From: JBBQIY01 sp964553035
Lineage (GTDB): Bacteria > Verrucomicrobiota > Kiritimatiellia > RFP12 > UBA3636
Direction of reading: 5' to 3'
DNA: 13,874 bases
Assembly: GCA_964553035.1 (NCBI GenBank)
Contig: CAZKJH010000103.1
Coordinates: forward strand, 1 to 13,874
Every line of letters starts with the position of its first letter. Within the stretch, counting starts at the first letter, position 1. Position numbers and translations under genes: made by a program. Positions 6,562 through 13,802 of the stretch are shown here, in pieces. The notes below the pieces were generated by a model. The model worked only from the letters and a program-made list of their open reading frames with translations, was not told the origin of the DNA and did no database searches.

Positions 6562-6735
6562 TTAGGTTCTAGGCCCTAGGCCTTAGCTGTTTCGCATGAG
6601 ATGTCAGTTGAAATTGGCTAAAAGCTAGGGCCTAATACCTAGGGCCTTCTTTTGGCTAAAAGCTAGGGCCTAATACCTAGGGCCTTCTTTTGGCTAAAAG
6701 CTAGGGCCTAATACCTAGGGCCTTCTTTTGGCTAA
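6562..6735. repeat. CTAGGGC-class heptameric repeats with a 38-bp higher-order tandem array
   Basis: A 38-bp unit beginning TTGGCTAAAAGCTAGGGCCT starts at 6614, 6652 and 6690, all three identical or nearly so, and a partial fourth starts at 6728. Inside each unit the sequence parses into heptamers such as GCTAGGG, CCTAATA and CCTAGGG. An inverted relative lies at 6562-6587, where TAGGCCCTAG (6570-6579) is the exact complement of 6625-6634. There are no spacers between units, so this is not a CRISPR array. The array runs into the 3' end of the triose-phosphate-isomerase-like gene and supplies its stop codon. Confidence 0.85.
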
Positions 6736-7440
6736 CACCTTGCTCTGGCGCTCGTCCCAGGCGCGACGCACGGCGGAGATCATCTCCTCGGCCATCGCGA
6801 TAGGATTGGGTGCCTTGATAATACCGCTCGTTGATCCCGTGGCTTCTGCACCGGCGCGGATGACGTTATAGACATCCTGACCACTGCTGATGCCCGCGCC
6901 TTGCAGCACGAGAATATCGGGATTGACGGCTTTGATTCTGGCAATTGATTCAAGGACGTAATCCATCGAGCTCGTCTGCCCGGTTCCGATCAATTCGGTG
7001 GGTTCGGCAACAATCAGATTCGGTGCCATTCGGGCAATCGCCACCATCTCTTCGACGGTGTCGGCACACACGAGGGTTGCGAGACCCACTTCATCAGCGC
7101 GGCGGATGGTTTGCTCGATGACTTCCAGCGTCAGCTTGCACTCGGCATGATTGAGGAGAACGCCGACTGCACCGGCCGCTTTCAATGCCTCGGGCAAAAT
7201 CGCGCCCATACCGCGACCCACTGGAAGCGGATCCATGTGCTGTCCGTAGACGTGCACACGCTTGACGTGCGCGGCCAGCAGTCGAATGTCCGAAGGCTGC
7301 GGATCCACGATGACATCGACGTCATATTGTTCAGCGAAACGGTCGATCGCCATCACGAGCTCGAGGAGTTCGTCGCCATAAAGATAAGCTTTCGGGCCGA
7401 ATTCAAAAAATGGCGCTTTGATCTGATAATCTACATACAC
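6715..7440 (-). CDS. Archaeal-type triose-phosphate isomerase homologue
   Basis: The 241-residue product resembles the short archaeal TIM type more than the 250-residue bacterial one. The three expected catalytic residues are visible: K17 in FGPKAYLYG, H98 in VLLNHAE and E146 in VAEPTELIGTG. The phosphate-binding end is QGAGISSGQDVYNVIRAG and the nearby TGSTSGI. It probably isomerises a phosphorylated aldose/ketose, either triose phosphate or a related short sugar phosphate such as those handled by TpiA2/EryH enzymes. The GTG start has AAGGAAAA upstream and overlaps the preceding gene by 10 bases. The last six residues (LAKRRP) and the stop codon lie in the 38-bp repeat array, so the native end has probably been replaced. 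Substrate is inferred only. Confidence 0.82.
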   Translation of the reverse strand: MYVDYQIKAPFFEFGPKAYLYGDELLELVMAIDRFAEQYDVDVIVDPQPSDIRLLAAHVKRVHVYGQHMDPLPVGRGMGAILPEALKAAGAVGVLLNHAECKLTLEVIEQTIRRADEVGLATLVCADTVEEMVAIARMAPNLIVAEPTELIGTGQTSSMDYVLESIARIKAVNPDILVLQGAGISSGQDVYNVIRAGAEATGSTSGIIKAPNPIAMAEEMISAVRRAWDERQSKVLAKRRP

Positions 7441-8042
7441 GTTTTCTTTTCCTTTTTGAGCATGTCACCCACGGCTCCGCCCGGATGAACCAGGCCAAAC
7501 ATTTCACGGGTGTAGCCGGTCTCTTCAATGAGTGCCGCAAGCAGGGCATCGAAAATTGCAATCGTAGCGACGAAGCTTGAGGTCGCCATGAAGTTATACT
7601 TATCGCTCTCCCGACGGATATGAAGCTGCAACACAACATCAGCCGCTTGCGCCAGAGGGGATTCGAGATTTTCGGTGACGGCAATCAGCTTCGCACCCTT
7701 CTTCTGGCAGACATCAATCACAGGCAGGAGTTCGACAGTTTTGCCACCTCGCGAAACCATCACGAGCGCATCCTCGGCCTTGAGTCCACCGAGTCCACCA
7801 TGCACGGCTTCGCAGGGCGGCATGAACATCGCACCGCGTTCGATGCAACAGAGCGAATGCGCAAATTTCCTGGCGGCGATTCCCGAAGAACCGCTCGCGC
7901 AGAGCATGATGCGCGGCACGCGGGCCAACACATCGACGGCTTTACCAAACGCTTCGTGGTCGAGATTGTCCAGCACCTGCTGGATTTGATCGCGTTCAAT
8001 TTCCAGAGATGCCAGTCCCTGAATCAGACTTTCCGGTTTCAT
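7431..8042 (-). CDS. SIS-domain phosphosugar isomerase, KdsD-like, no CBS domains
   Basis: A single SIS domain fills the 203 residues. Visible motifs are the phosphosugar loop CASGSSGIAARKFA (GSSG at 51-54), EAVHGGLGGL (78-87), VSRGGKTVEL (96-105, where KdsD has SNSGES) and FGLVHPGGAVG (183-192, with the KdsD catalytic-type His at 186). Arabinose-5-phosphate isomerases of the KdsD/GutQ group carry two CBS domains after this point; they are absent here and the protein stops in a short basic tail. The ATG overlaps the NagA-like stop by four bases with AGAGG upstream, and its own end overlaps the next gene by ten. In this operon it more likely interconverts a pathway sugar phosphate than makes lipopolysaccharide precursors. 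Aldose-ketose isomerase or AgaS-like deaminase activity are both possible. Confidence 0.85.
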   Translation of the reverse strand: MKPESLIQGLASLEIERDQIQQVLDNLDHEAFGKAVDVLARVPRIMLCASGSSGIAARKFAHSLCCIERGAMFMPPCEAVHGGLGGLKAEDALVMVSRGGKTVELLPVIDVCQKKGAKLIAVTENLESPLAQAADVVLQLHIRRESDKYNFMATSSFVATIAIFDALLAALIEETGYTREMFGLVHPGGAVGDMLKKEKKTCM

Positions 8043-9115
8043 TCAACAACCTCTACATTATTTATTTTGGCATCGACCAGCAGAAGATCGGCGCGCCGCC
8101 CCTTGGTCAGACTTCCAACTTGATCATCCATCCGAATCGCCTTCGCCGGGTTCAGCGAGACAACTTTGAAGACTTCATGAAGCGGCAAACCGAGGGAGAG
8201 GAAGTTGCGAGCCACACTGGCCATCGTCAACCTGCTGCCGCACAATCCACCGTTTTCAATGGTTACGTCACGGCCATCATCCATGCCGCCTGCCATGCAA
8301 TCCGTAATGCCCACCACGAAATCGATCCCTGCCGACTTGATAATGAATTCAACCATCTCGCGTCTAACATGGATGCATTCGCGATCAAAAATGACCTCGA
8401 AGAACATGTTATGATGGCGCATTGCCGCGATGTCGAACGACACCTCGATCGTACCGCCGTAGCGGGTTGGCGACACACTACAGCCTGTGGCATTCATCAA
8501 ATGCGTTACGATGCCAGCACCGTCTCGAACAGCCTGATCGACTTGGGCGGGCGAGGCTGCACTATGGCCAATCGCCGGTACAATGCCGGCAGCGGCAATC
8601 TCGCGAGCAAAGGCGGATGTGCCTTCCATTTCAGGAGCATACGTCCATTGACGAACAAGTCCAGAAGCGATAATCTGGCGATAGAAGGCTGGATCAACGG
8701 GTGCCCAAGGCTGCTTTTTGCTACCGTATTGTGGATTGAGATAGGGACCTTCCATGTGGACGCCCAGTACGTTCGGTATCTTGCCGGCCTTGATTTTTTT
8801 TAACCCTTCCAACACCTGTGCGTCAGATAGGTTGCGATAAAAGGTCAGCAACAGCCCCGTCGTCCCGTGGCTGCGTTGGTACGCTGCCACCGCCACGGGA
8901 TCTTCGTGCGACATAGCCTGACCACCTGAGTGGCAATGGATGTCGACAAAGCCGGGTGCCACGAGCCGATCGCCCGCTTCGATGCGGGTCTCAGGTAGCG
9001 CAACGCCAGCCGCTGGGCCCGCGTATTCAATCACGCCATCTGCAATAACAACTGCGCCGCCGCGGAGTACACAGTCTGGGAGCACGAGATCGCCAAGTAT
9101 AGCTTTTTTGTTCAT
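8039..9115 (-). CDS. nagA: N-acetylglucosamine-6-phosphate deacetylase family protein (NagA/AgaA-like)
   Basis: This amidohydrolase of 358 residues should remove the acetyl group from an N-acetyl-hexosamine 6-phosphate in the cytosol. The family motifs are in order: PGFVDIHCHSG with H60/H62, GVHMEGPYLNPQYGSKKQP with E122, GHSAAS (H184), THLMNA (H205), the catalytic Asp in GITDCMAGG (D272), then GSRLTMASVARN and the closing NPAKAIRM...GSLTKGRRADLLLVD. ATG at 9115 is chosen because it overlaps the stop of the upstream gene as TAATG, a coupling arrangement; an in-frame ATG at 9139 would lie inside that gene. It overlaps the SIS gene by four bases. Specificity for GlcNAc-6-P, GalNAc-6-P or another N-acylated sugar cannot be told from sequence. 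Confidence 0.9.
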   Translation of the reverse strand: MNKKAILGDLVLPDCVLRGGAVVIADGVIEYAGPAAGVALPETRIEAGDRLVAPGFVDIHCHSGGQAMSHEDPVAVAAYQRSHGTTGLLLTFYRNLSDAQVLEGLKKIKAGKIPNVLGVHMEGPYLNPQYGSKKQPWAPVDPAFYRQIIASGLVRQWTYAPEMEGTSAFAREIAAAGIVPAIGHSAASPAQVDQAVRDGAGIVTHLMNATGCSVSPTRYGGTIEVSFDIAAMRHHNMFFEVIFDRECIHVRREMVEFIIKSAGIDFVVGITDCMAGGMDDGRDVTIENGGLCGSRLTMASVARNFLSLGLPLHEVFKVVSLNPAKAIRMDDQVGSLTKGRRADLLLVDAKINNVEVVE

Positions 9116-10047
9116 TAATAACCTACTTTCTCTAGACATTCAATCGGAGCGGCAATTTGGTCGCTCACGTAAACATTCGTTTTCATTAACTGAAGAATCG
9201 AAGCGGGAACACGCGGTGTCACCTCGCCATGCAAAACGAGGCGTGAGATCATACGCTGCCAAGAGGAAAACGATCCCATGGTAGAAAGCGCATGAAACTC
9301 CATTCGGTTCTTAGCACGCTTGATGTCGGCTGGGCCAATCGAAGCAGCGCGAGGCGGTACGTTCGCGATATCACCACTACAACCGAAACATCCGTGCAAC
9401 GAATTCTGAAGAATCGTCATCGGATGCAGCGTCAAAATTCGAGCACCCATCGCAAGGAATTCATTAAGATCATCGGTGCCAAATTCAGGCGTGCAGGGAT
9501 CAACGAAGGCAATATGCCCAGTCCAGCCGGGACCACTGTAAACAATGTCTGCGCCGCCATCGCCACAATCGGTAATCATCTTCGAATAATCTTTGATGTT
9601 CTCTGTTGTGGGATAATGCATCTGCTTGAGGGGCATTCGTAGTGCTTCATCGATCGAACCATAGAAGTACGTCATGCAGGAATGCGAGAAGCCTGCCGCG
9701 TAGTCGACAGGGGCAACACGTCCATCCTGATCAGCCCATTCGTCCATGGTAAAGACATGCACATTACGGCAGTCGATTCGCTGAAGATTAATCACTTCAG
9801 CCACCGCTTCATACAGGGTCGGGCACGGATTGGGAAGGATCATCACAACCTTCTCGTTGTGAGTATCGCTACGCTGAATCCGGGCGACCATATCGCCTAA
9901 CCAAACCCCAGAAGGATCGGTCATCACTTTAATCCGAAAATCTGGATTCGGATGTTTTTCAAGGTCTTTTCCGCTCAGCTTACGCACACGGTCTAGTACT
10001 TCGCGGTTCCGGTAGGGAACCCAATCTGCTATTTCAAATTTAAACAT
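9115..10047 (-). CDS. Divergent NagB-like glucosamine-6-phosphate deaminase/isomerase family protein
   Basis: The 310-residue product has the NagB/6-phosphogluconolactonase fold. TMDEWADQDG (about 100-109) corresponds to NagB's MDEY motif with the proton-transferring D72 equivalent (D102). GPGWTGHIAFVDP (172-184) corresponds to NagB's G-x-G-x-DGHIAFNEP. In that second motif the ring-opening histidine is kept (H178), but the preceding Asp (NagB D141) is Thr (T176) and the Glu (NagB E148) is Asp (D183). It is also longer than NagB (about 260). The enzyme therefore probably acts on another sugar phosphate or by a modified mechanism. A strong AAAGGAGAAG precedes the ATG. The start overlaps the upstream gene by 19 bases and the stop overlaps the NagA-like start. 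Confidence 0.82.
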   Translation of the reverse strand: MFKFEIADWVPYRNREVLDRVRKLSGKDLEKHPNPDFRIKVMTDPSGVWLGDMVARIQRSDTHNEKVVMILPNPCPTLYEAVAEVINLQRIDCRNVHVFTMDEWADQDGRVAPVDYAAGFSHSCMTYFYGSIDEALRMPLKQMHYPTTENIKDYSKMITDCGDGGADIVYSGPGWTGHIAFVDPCTPEFGTDDLNEFLAMGARILTLHPMTILQNSLHGCFGCSGDIANVPPRAASIGPADIKRAKNRMEFHALSTMGSFSSWQRMISRLVLHGEVTPRVPASILQLMKTNVYVSDQIAAPIECLEKVGY

Positions 10048-11312
10048 GTGAACTTCTCCTTTAATTTTTTAACACTGGTTTCGCCTGCTTCAGCAGCGAA
10101 CATGGATGTACCGACTTCATAGCCGCCTTCAATGCCCGCTTCGATGGTGTAGAGATACCCCGGAGCATAGCCGTTGGATGTCTCGAGAATAAATGTTTTC
10201 GCGATGGGTGAGACCGCTTTGATGGCTAATCCGAGTTCTACGAACATTTCCGGCTGTATGGTAACGAGCAACGTATCATTAAGCAGGATGATCTGACTCT
10301 CAAGCGGAAGCTCAGGACTCCGGTAGCCCTGTTGGTGGACTTTGGCAAATCGAACAGTATTCTGCGCACCAAACATCGCCAACTCCGCATTGCGCATCGT
10401 GATATAGTCTTTCCCTTTCGCCGCTTCGAAGACGGCGACGGCGGCCCGCTCAGCCTCCAGAGCCTCCTCAAGTGGTGGGAAGGACTTCATCGGCACCTCT
10501 GCCAATTCAAGCGTTTCCACGCGCATCGAAAGACGATCAGTAAAAGTCATTTGCTCTAGCGTGTGATAGACTTCTACGCCGAGTGTCGTGCCAGCTCGGG
10601 CGGCTTCTTCAAAATTTTGACCCACGCGATGATAGCGTGAACTCTGGTCTCCAGAAGTTCCTTGGGCGAAGAGAAACACGGCTTCGGGATAGGCGAATTT
10701 CAAATACCGGCGAATATAACCAGGATAATCAGCGGAAACATGCTCGTTATCGGCATGCAAGAAAGTCGGGTGTAGGGCATAGGTAAGGGACACCGCACGC
10801 ACGGCACCAGCCGCATCGCGAACGGCCATCACGTTGACGGAAGCGTCCTGAAGTCCGCCGCGTTCCCGACGATTGCCTCCTATGCCTTGTTCTACACCGC
10901 AGTGGCCAATGCCCGTGCCAAAGGTTGCAGGGAAAGTCGACGCGGCGGCCTCACGAATAGCAACTTCAATGCGCTCTTCCAGAAAAACAAGATAGGCGGG
11001 CTCTGGACCAAAACCATCGGCCAATTCACTTGCCAAGGGTTCCGATGCCCAGGGGCCGCTATGGGTATGCGACGTGGAAACCGTCAGACTGAAATCGAAC
11101 TTGCTCCGCAGCCGGCGGACGAGCGCTTTGCCGATGCTGAGTAAATCAAGCGTCACAAAAGCGTGACGCGTCGTTCCGTTATCCAGATACAGCACCGCAG
11201 CGTACAAGGGATCGTGCACGCCCAAATTGGGGCGTGGGCAATGCGGATACCCCGCAAGCGTCACCCCGAGTTTCGGGGAAATGTCAACCAGTGCCGTTCC
11301 TGCCTTCAACAT
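10029..11312 (-). CDS. Cytosolic neutral/alkaline ceramidase-family zinc hydrolase
   Basis: The 427-residue product matches the N-terminal catalytic domain of neutral ceramidases, which hydrolyse amide bonds using one zinc ion. The start AGTALVDISPKLGVTLAGY is typical of the family. Candidate zinc ligands are H82/H84 in STSHTHSGP, H181 in ALHPTF, E355 in IQPEMF and Y388 in NGYAPGYLYT; SADYPG (194-199) and QGTSGD (217-222) are also conserved family segments. There is no signal peptide, and the C-terminal Ig-like domain of true ceramidases is missing, so a cytosolic amidase acting on a small soluble N-acyl substrate is more likely than ceramide cleavage. AAGGAGATGA lies upstream of the ATG. It is the first enzyme gene after the repressor (39-bp gap) and overlaps the next gene by 19 bases. 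Confidence 0.82.
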   Translation of the reverse strand: MLKAGTALVDISPKLGVTLAGYPHCPRPNLGVHDPLYAAVLYLDNGTTRHAFVTLDLLSIGKALVRRLRSKFDFSLTVSTSHTHSGPWASEPLASELADGFGPEPAYLVFLEERIEVAIREAAASTFPATFGTGIGHCGVEQGIGGNRRERGGLQDASVNVMAVRDAAGAVRAVSLTYALHPTFLHADNEHVSADYPGYIRRYLKFAYPEAVFLFAQGTSGDQSSRYHRVGQNFEEAARAGTTLGVEVYHTLEQMTFTDRLSMRVETLELAEVPMKSFPPLEEALEAERAAVAVFEAAKGKDYITMRNAELAMFGAQNTVRFAKVHQQGYRSPELPLESQIILLNDTLLVTIQPEMFVELGLAIKAVSPIAKTFILETSNGYAPGYLYTIEAGIEGGYEVGTSMFAAEAGETSVKKLKEKFTCLNLK

Positions 11313-11351
11313 CCTGTCATCTCCTTTTTCTTTATATTACCTAAAATTTGA

Positions 11352-12143
11352 TTATCCAACCACTGTAATCGGGCAATCGTACGCGCTAAGTGCCTTCAAC
11401 TGCTCTGGCTGAATGCCGCGATCCGTAATCCAACCTGACATCTCCGAAAGCTTTCCGTGACAAGCCAGTGCGGAGCGCCCTATCTTGGAGCTGTCGGCCA
11501 CCACGTAAGTGCGACCGGCGCGCTGCCGGATGATCCGATCAACGCGTGCCACACTCAAATCGCCTGTATAAAGCATGCCATCCAGACCGATACCGTCTGC
11601 TCCCTGAAAGGCAATGTCTACCGCCAATTTTTCCAACGCGGCTTCTGTTATTTCACCGGTTAAATCGGGACTCCCTTGCCTCAAAATGCCACCGAGTAAA
11701 ATCGTCTGGATGCCATCAGCAAACTGGAGCTCAGCCGCAACAGCCAGCGATGGCGTTACCACGACGAGATTCGAAACGCCTCGCAACAGACACGCCATCT
11801 CTAATGCTGTGGTCCCCGCATCCAGCAAGATAACGAGACCGGGCTCGATCAACTTCAGTGCAGCCTCAGCAATCGCACGCTTGGCTTTTTGATTCGACTG
11901 CCGACGTGTCACAAAATCAAATTCGAACCCGATGCGCTCTGCTGCCACGGCTCCGCCATGCGTTCGCCGGACATACCCTGCGGACTCCAGACGATCAAGA
12001 TCGCGCCGCAAAGTCATCTCGCTTACCCCCAATTCCTCAGCCAATGCAACGATGCTCGCTTCACCACGAATACGCAAAATCTCACGCAGGCGCACTTCGC
12101 GCTGCATACTTGTGAGACGTTTCTGGTTTTCCGCACTGGCCAT
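11352..12143 (-). CDS. DeoR-family transcriptional repressor
   Basis: The 263-residue protein has the DeoR layout: an N-terminal winged helix (about 15-65: REILRIRGEASIVALAEELG, recognition helix SEMTLRRDLDRL, wing YVRRTHGGAV) and a C-terminal sugar-phosphate sensor domain with LLDAGTTALEMA (107-117), TGEITEAALEKL, FQGADGIG and VADSSKIGRSA (215-225). Family members such as AgaR, GlpR and FruR bind a phosphorylated intermediate of the pathway they control. It leads the catabolic operon, 39 bp before the ceramidase-like gene, so it is probably autoregulatory. ATG at 12143 is used; an internal ATG at 12107 would still leave the helix-turn-helix intact and cannot be excluded because the ribosome site is weak. 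Confidence 0.92.
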   Translation of the reverse strand: MASAENQKRLTSMQREVRLREILRIRGEASIVALAEELGVSEMTLRRDLDRLESAGYVRRTHGGAVAAERIGFEFDFVTRRQSNQKAKRAIAEAALKLIEPGLVILLDAGTTALEMACLLRGVSNLVVVTPSLAVAAELQFADGIQTILLGGILRQGSPDLTGEITEAALEKLAVDIAFQGADGIGLDGMLYTGDLSVARVDRIIRQRAGRTYVVADSSKIGRSALACHGKLSEMSGWITDRGIQPEQLKALSAYDCPITVVG

Positions 12144-12189
12144 TGAATACCTACTGCCTTAGTTGGTAGATTGTGTTCGAATTGGGCAA

Positions 12190-12217
12190 ACTATACCATA
12201 AAGTTTCATTTAATCAA
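12190..12217 (-). promoter_or_regulatory. Promoter of the DeoR-led operon
   Basis: Read on the minus strand, TTGATT (12217-12212), a 16-bp spacer and TATAGT (12195-12190) form a sigma-70-type promoter with an extended -10 (TGG just before it). Transcription would start near 12183, about 40 bases before the DeoR start codon. TTTCATTT (plus strand, 12204-12211), resembling half-sites of AgaR-type repressors, lies in the spacer. Confidence 0.55.
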
Positions 12218-12234
12218 AGCTGAATAAGCGTATT

Positions 12235-12256
12235 TTTCGTAATCGGTTAGATTACG
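12235..12256. promoter_or_regulatory. Candidate operator palindrome in the divergent region
   Basis: CGTAATC and GATTACG (12238-12244 and 12250-12256) form a perfect 7-bp inverted repeat around GGTTA. The left end, TTTCGTA (12235-12241), recurs inverted as TACGAAA at 12311-12317, and the embedded TAATCGGTTA recurs inverted at 12374-12383, 29 bases before the plus-strand gene. A DeoR-type repressor could bridge such sites. This is inferred from symmetry and position only. Confidence 0.4.
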
Positions 12257-12411
12257 GTAAAGGGGGTTTTAACGCTTGCATTTTTTGAAAAGAAAACATA
12301 ATCTCACCTATACGAAACAGGTCAACTTTACCTGATTCCTGAATTCGCGCACGGCGAGCGGATTCTGGTGCAATAACCGATTATATGCCGTGAACAGGTC
12401 ATGGGGTAGTA

Positions 12412-13743
12412 ATGAAAGATCTAAAGAAACGTTATGTTTTAGTTGGGACTGGCGGGCGCTCATTGATGTACTCGCGTGCCATTTTCGAACTGTTTCCAAA
12501 GGAGGCTGAATTGGTGGGTCTGTGCGATGTCAATCCAGGCCGAATGGACTTCACCAATCAAGAACTCAAAGAGAAATTTCAAGCACCGCCTATACCGACC
12601 TATCCCGCCGAGGCATTTGATCGTATGGTTAGTGAACAGAAGCCAGATGTGGTGATCGTCACTACGCGCGATAGCGCTCATGATACGTATATTATCCGTG
12701 CGATGGAGCTCGGTTGCGACGTGATTACCGAGAAGCCGATGACCATCGATGAGAACAAGTGTCAACGTATTGTCGATACAGCGCGCAAGACGGGTCGTCA
12801 GGTGCGCGTCACGTTCAATTACCGTTACTCACCCCCACGAACGCAAGTTAAAGATCTGCTGATGCGCGGCACCATCGGTCGAATATTGTCCGTTGATTTT
12901 AAGTGGCTCCTGAACACGCGTCATGGTGCCGACTATTTTCGCCGATGGCATCGCGAGAAGGAAAACTCGGGTGGGTTGATGGTCCACAAGGCAACGCACC
13001 ATTTCGACCTCGTCAACTGGTGGCTTTCAGCCGCGCCAGTAGAGGTTTTTGCCATGGGAGCGCGCAGTTTCTATGGTGGTGAAAACGGCATGGTTGAGGA
13101 GTACGGTCTTGAAGGCCACGCCGAGCGCTGTCTTGATTGTCCTCATAAGCAGAAATGTAAGTTTTACGTTGATGTGGAGCAAGGCGGTATGAAAAATCTC
13201 TATCGGAACAACGAGAAATACGATGGATACATTCGGGATCGCTGTGTGTTCGGGAAACCGATGGATATTGAAGACACCATGAATCTCGTCGTACGCTACG
13301 ATACCGGTGCTTTCATGAGCTATTCCCTCAACGCGTTCATGCCATGGGAAGGCTATCAAATTTCTTTTAACGGCACCAAGGGGCGTCTGGAGCACGACTG
13401 CGTCGAGAGCGTCTACATCAATGGTGACGGGAGTGTACCGGGAGAGACGATCCCTAACGGAACTCACATCCGCATTTACCCACACTTTAAACCAGCTTAT
13501 GAGGTCGAGGTTGATGTGGCCAAAGGCGGGCATGGCGGAGGCGATACTCCACTGTTAATCGATGTCTTCTCGCAACATGCACCCATCGATCCGTATCTTC
13601 GCGCCGCAGACGTGAGCGCGGGTGCTTTGAGCATTCTGACTGGCGTGGCGGCAAACAAGAGCATGCAGAGTGGGCAACCCGTGCGCGTTGATTCTCTGAT
13701 CAAGGACTTGCCGCCAGTCAAGATGACCGAGATGAAAACGTAA
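12412..13743 (+). CDS. Gfo/Idh/MocA-family oxidoreductase with a four-cysteine insert
   Basis: The 443-residue product is an NAD(P)-dependent sugar or cyclitol dehydrogenase type. It has an N-terminal Rossmann fold (YVLVGTGGRS at 8-17, LVGLCDVN), TEKPMTID (106-113) with the family's catalytic-region EKP, NYRYSPP (136-142) and the C-terminal domain motif KATHHFDLVNWW (193-204) with the candidate catalytic histidines. An insertion holds C240, C243 and C249 (CLDCPHKQKC), with C278 in RDRCVFG; similar CxxC-x5-C inserts are known in a subset of this family and could bind a metal. No signal peptide is seen. It is transcribed divergently from the DeoR operon and shares its regulatory region, so it probably acts on a sugar or derivative from the same pathway. 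The ribosome site is weak (ATGGGGTAGT). Confidence 0.9.
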   Translation: MKDLKKRYVLVGTGGRSLMYSRAIFELFPKEAELVGLCDVNPGRMDFTNQELKEKFQAPPIPTYPAEAFDRMVSEQKPDVVIVTTRDSAHDTYIIRAMELGCDVITEKPMTIDENKCQRIVDTARKTGRQVRVTFNYRYSPPRTQVKDLLMRGTIGRILSVDFKWLLNTRHGADYFRRWHREKENSGGLMVHKATHHFDLVNWWLSAAPVEVFAMGARSFYGGENGMVEEYGLEGHAERCLDCPHKQKCKFYVDVEQGGMKNLYRNNEKYDGYIRDRCVFGKPMDIEDTMNLVVRYDTGAFMSYSLNAFMPWEGYQISFNGTKGRLEHDCVESVYINGDGSVPGETIPNGTHIRIYPHFKPAYEVEVDVAKGGHGGGDTPLLIDVFSQHAPIDPYLRAADVSAGALSILTGVAANKSMQSGQPVRVDSLIKDLPPVKMTEMKT

Positions 13744-13760
13744 TGACGTGCTCTTAATTC

Positions 13761-13802
13761 CACACATCGTACGTCATGAAGGACACATTGGACAGATGTG
13801 TG
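13761..13802. terminator. Weak hairpin after the oxidoreductase gene
   Basis: CACACATC (13761-13768) and GATGTGTG (13795-13802) are perfectly complementary, but the loop is 26 bases and no T-run follows. It lies 18 bases after the stop and may mark the transcript end. The remainder to the window edge holds no recognisable gene. Confidence 0.25.

Noticed and set aside
6614..6735. CRISPR-like array of 38-bp repeats
   Set aside because: Units are contiguous with no spacers and parse into heptamers; no cas genes are nearby.
8009..8803. 264-residue plus-strand frame opposite the NagA-like gene
   Set aside because: The minus strand has the complete ordered set of NagA motifs; the plus-strand translation shows no domain.
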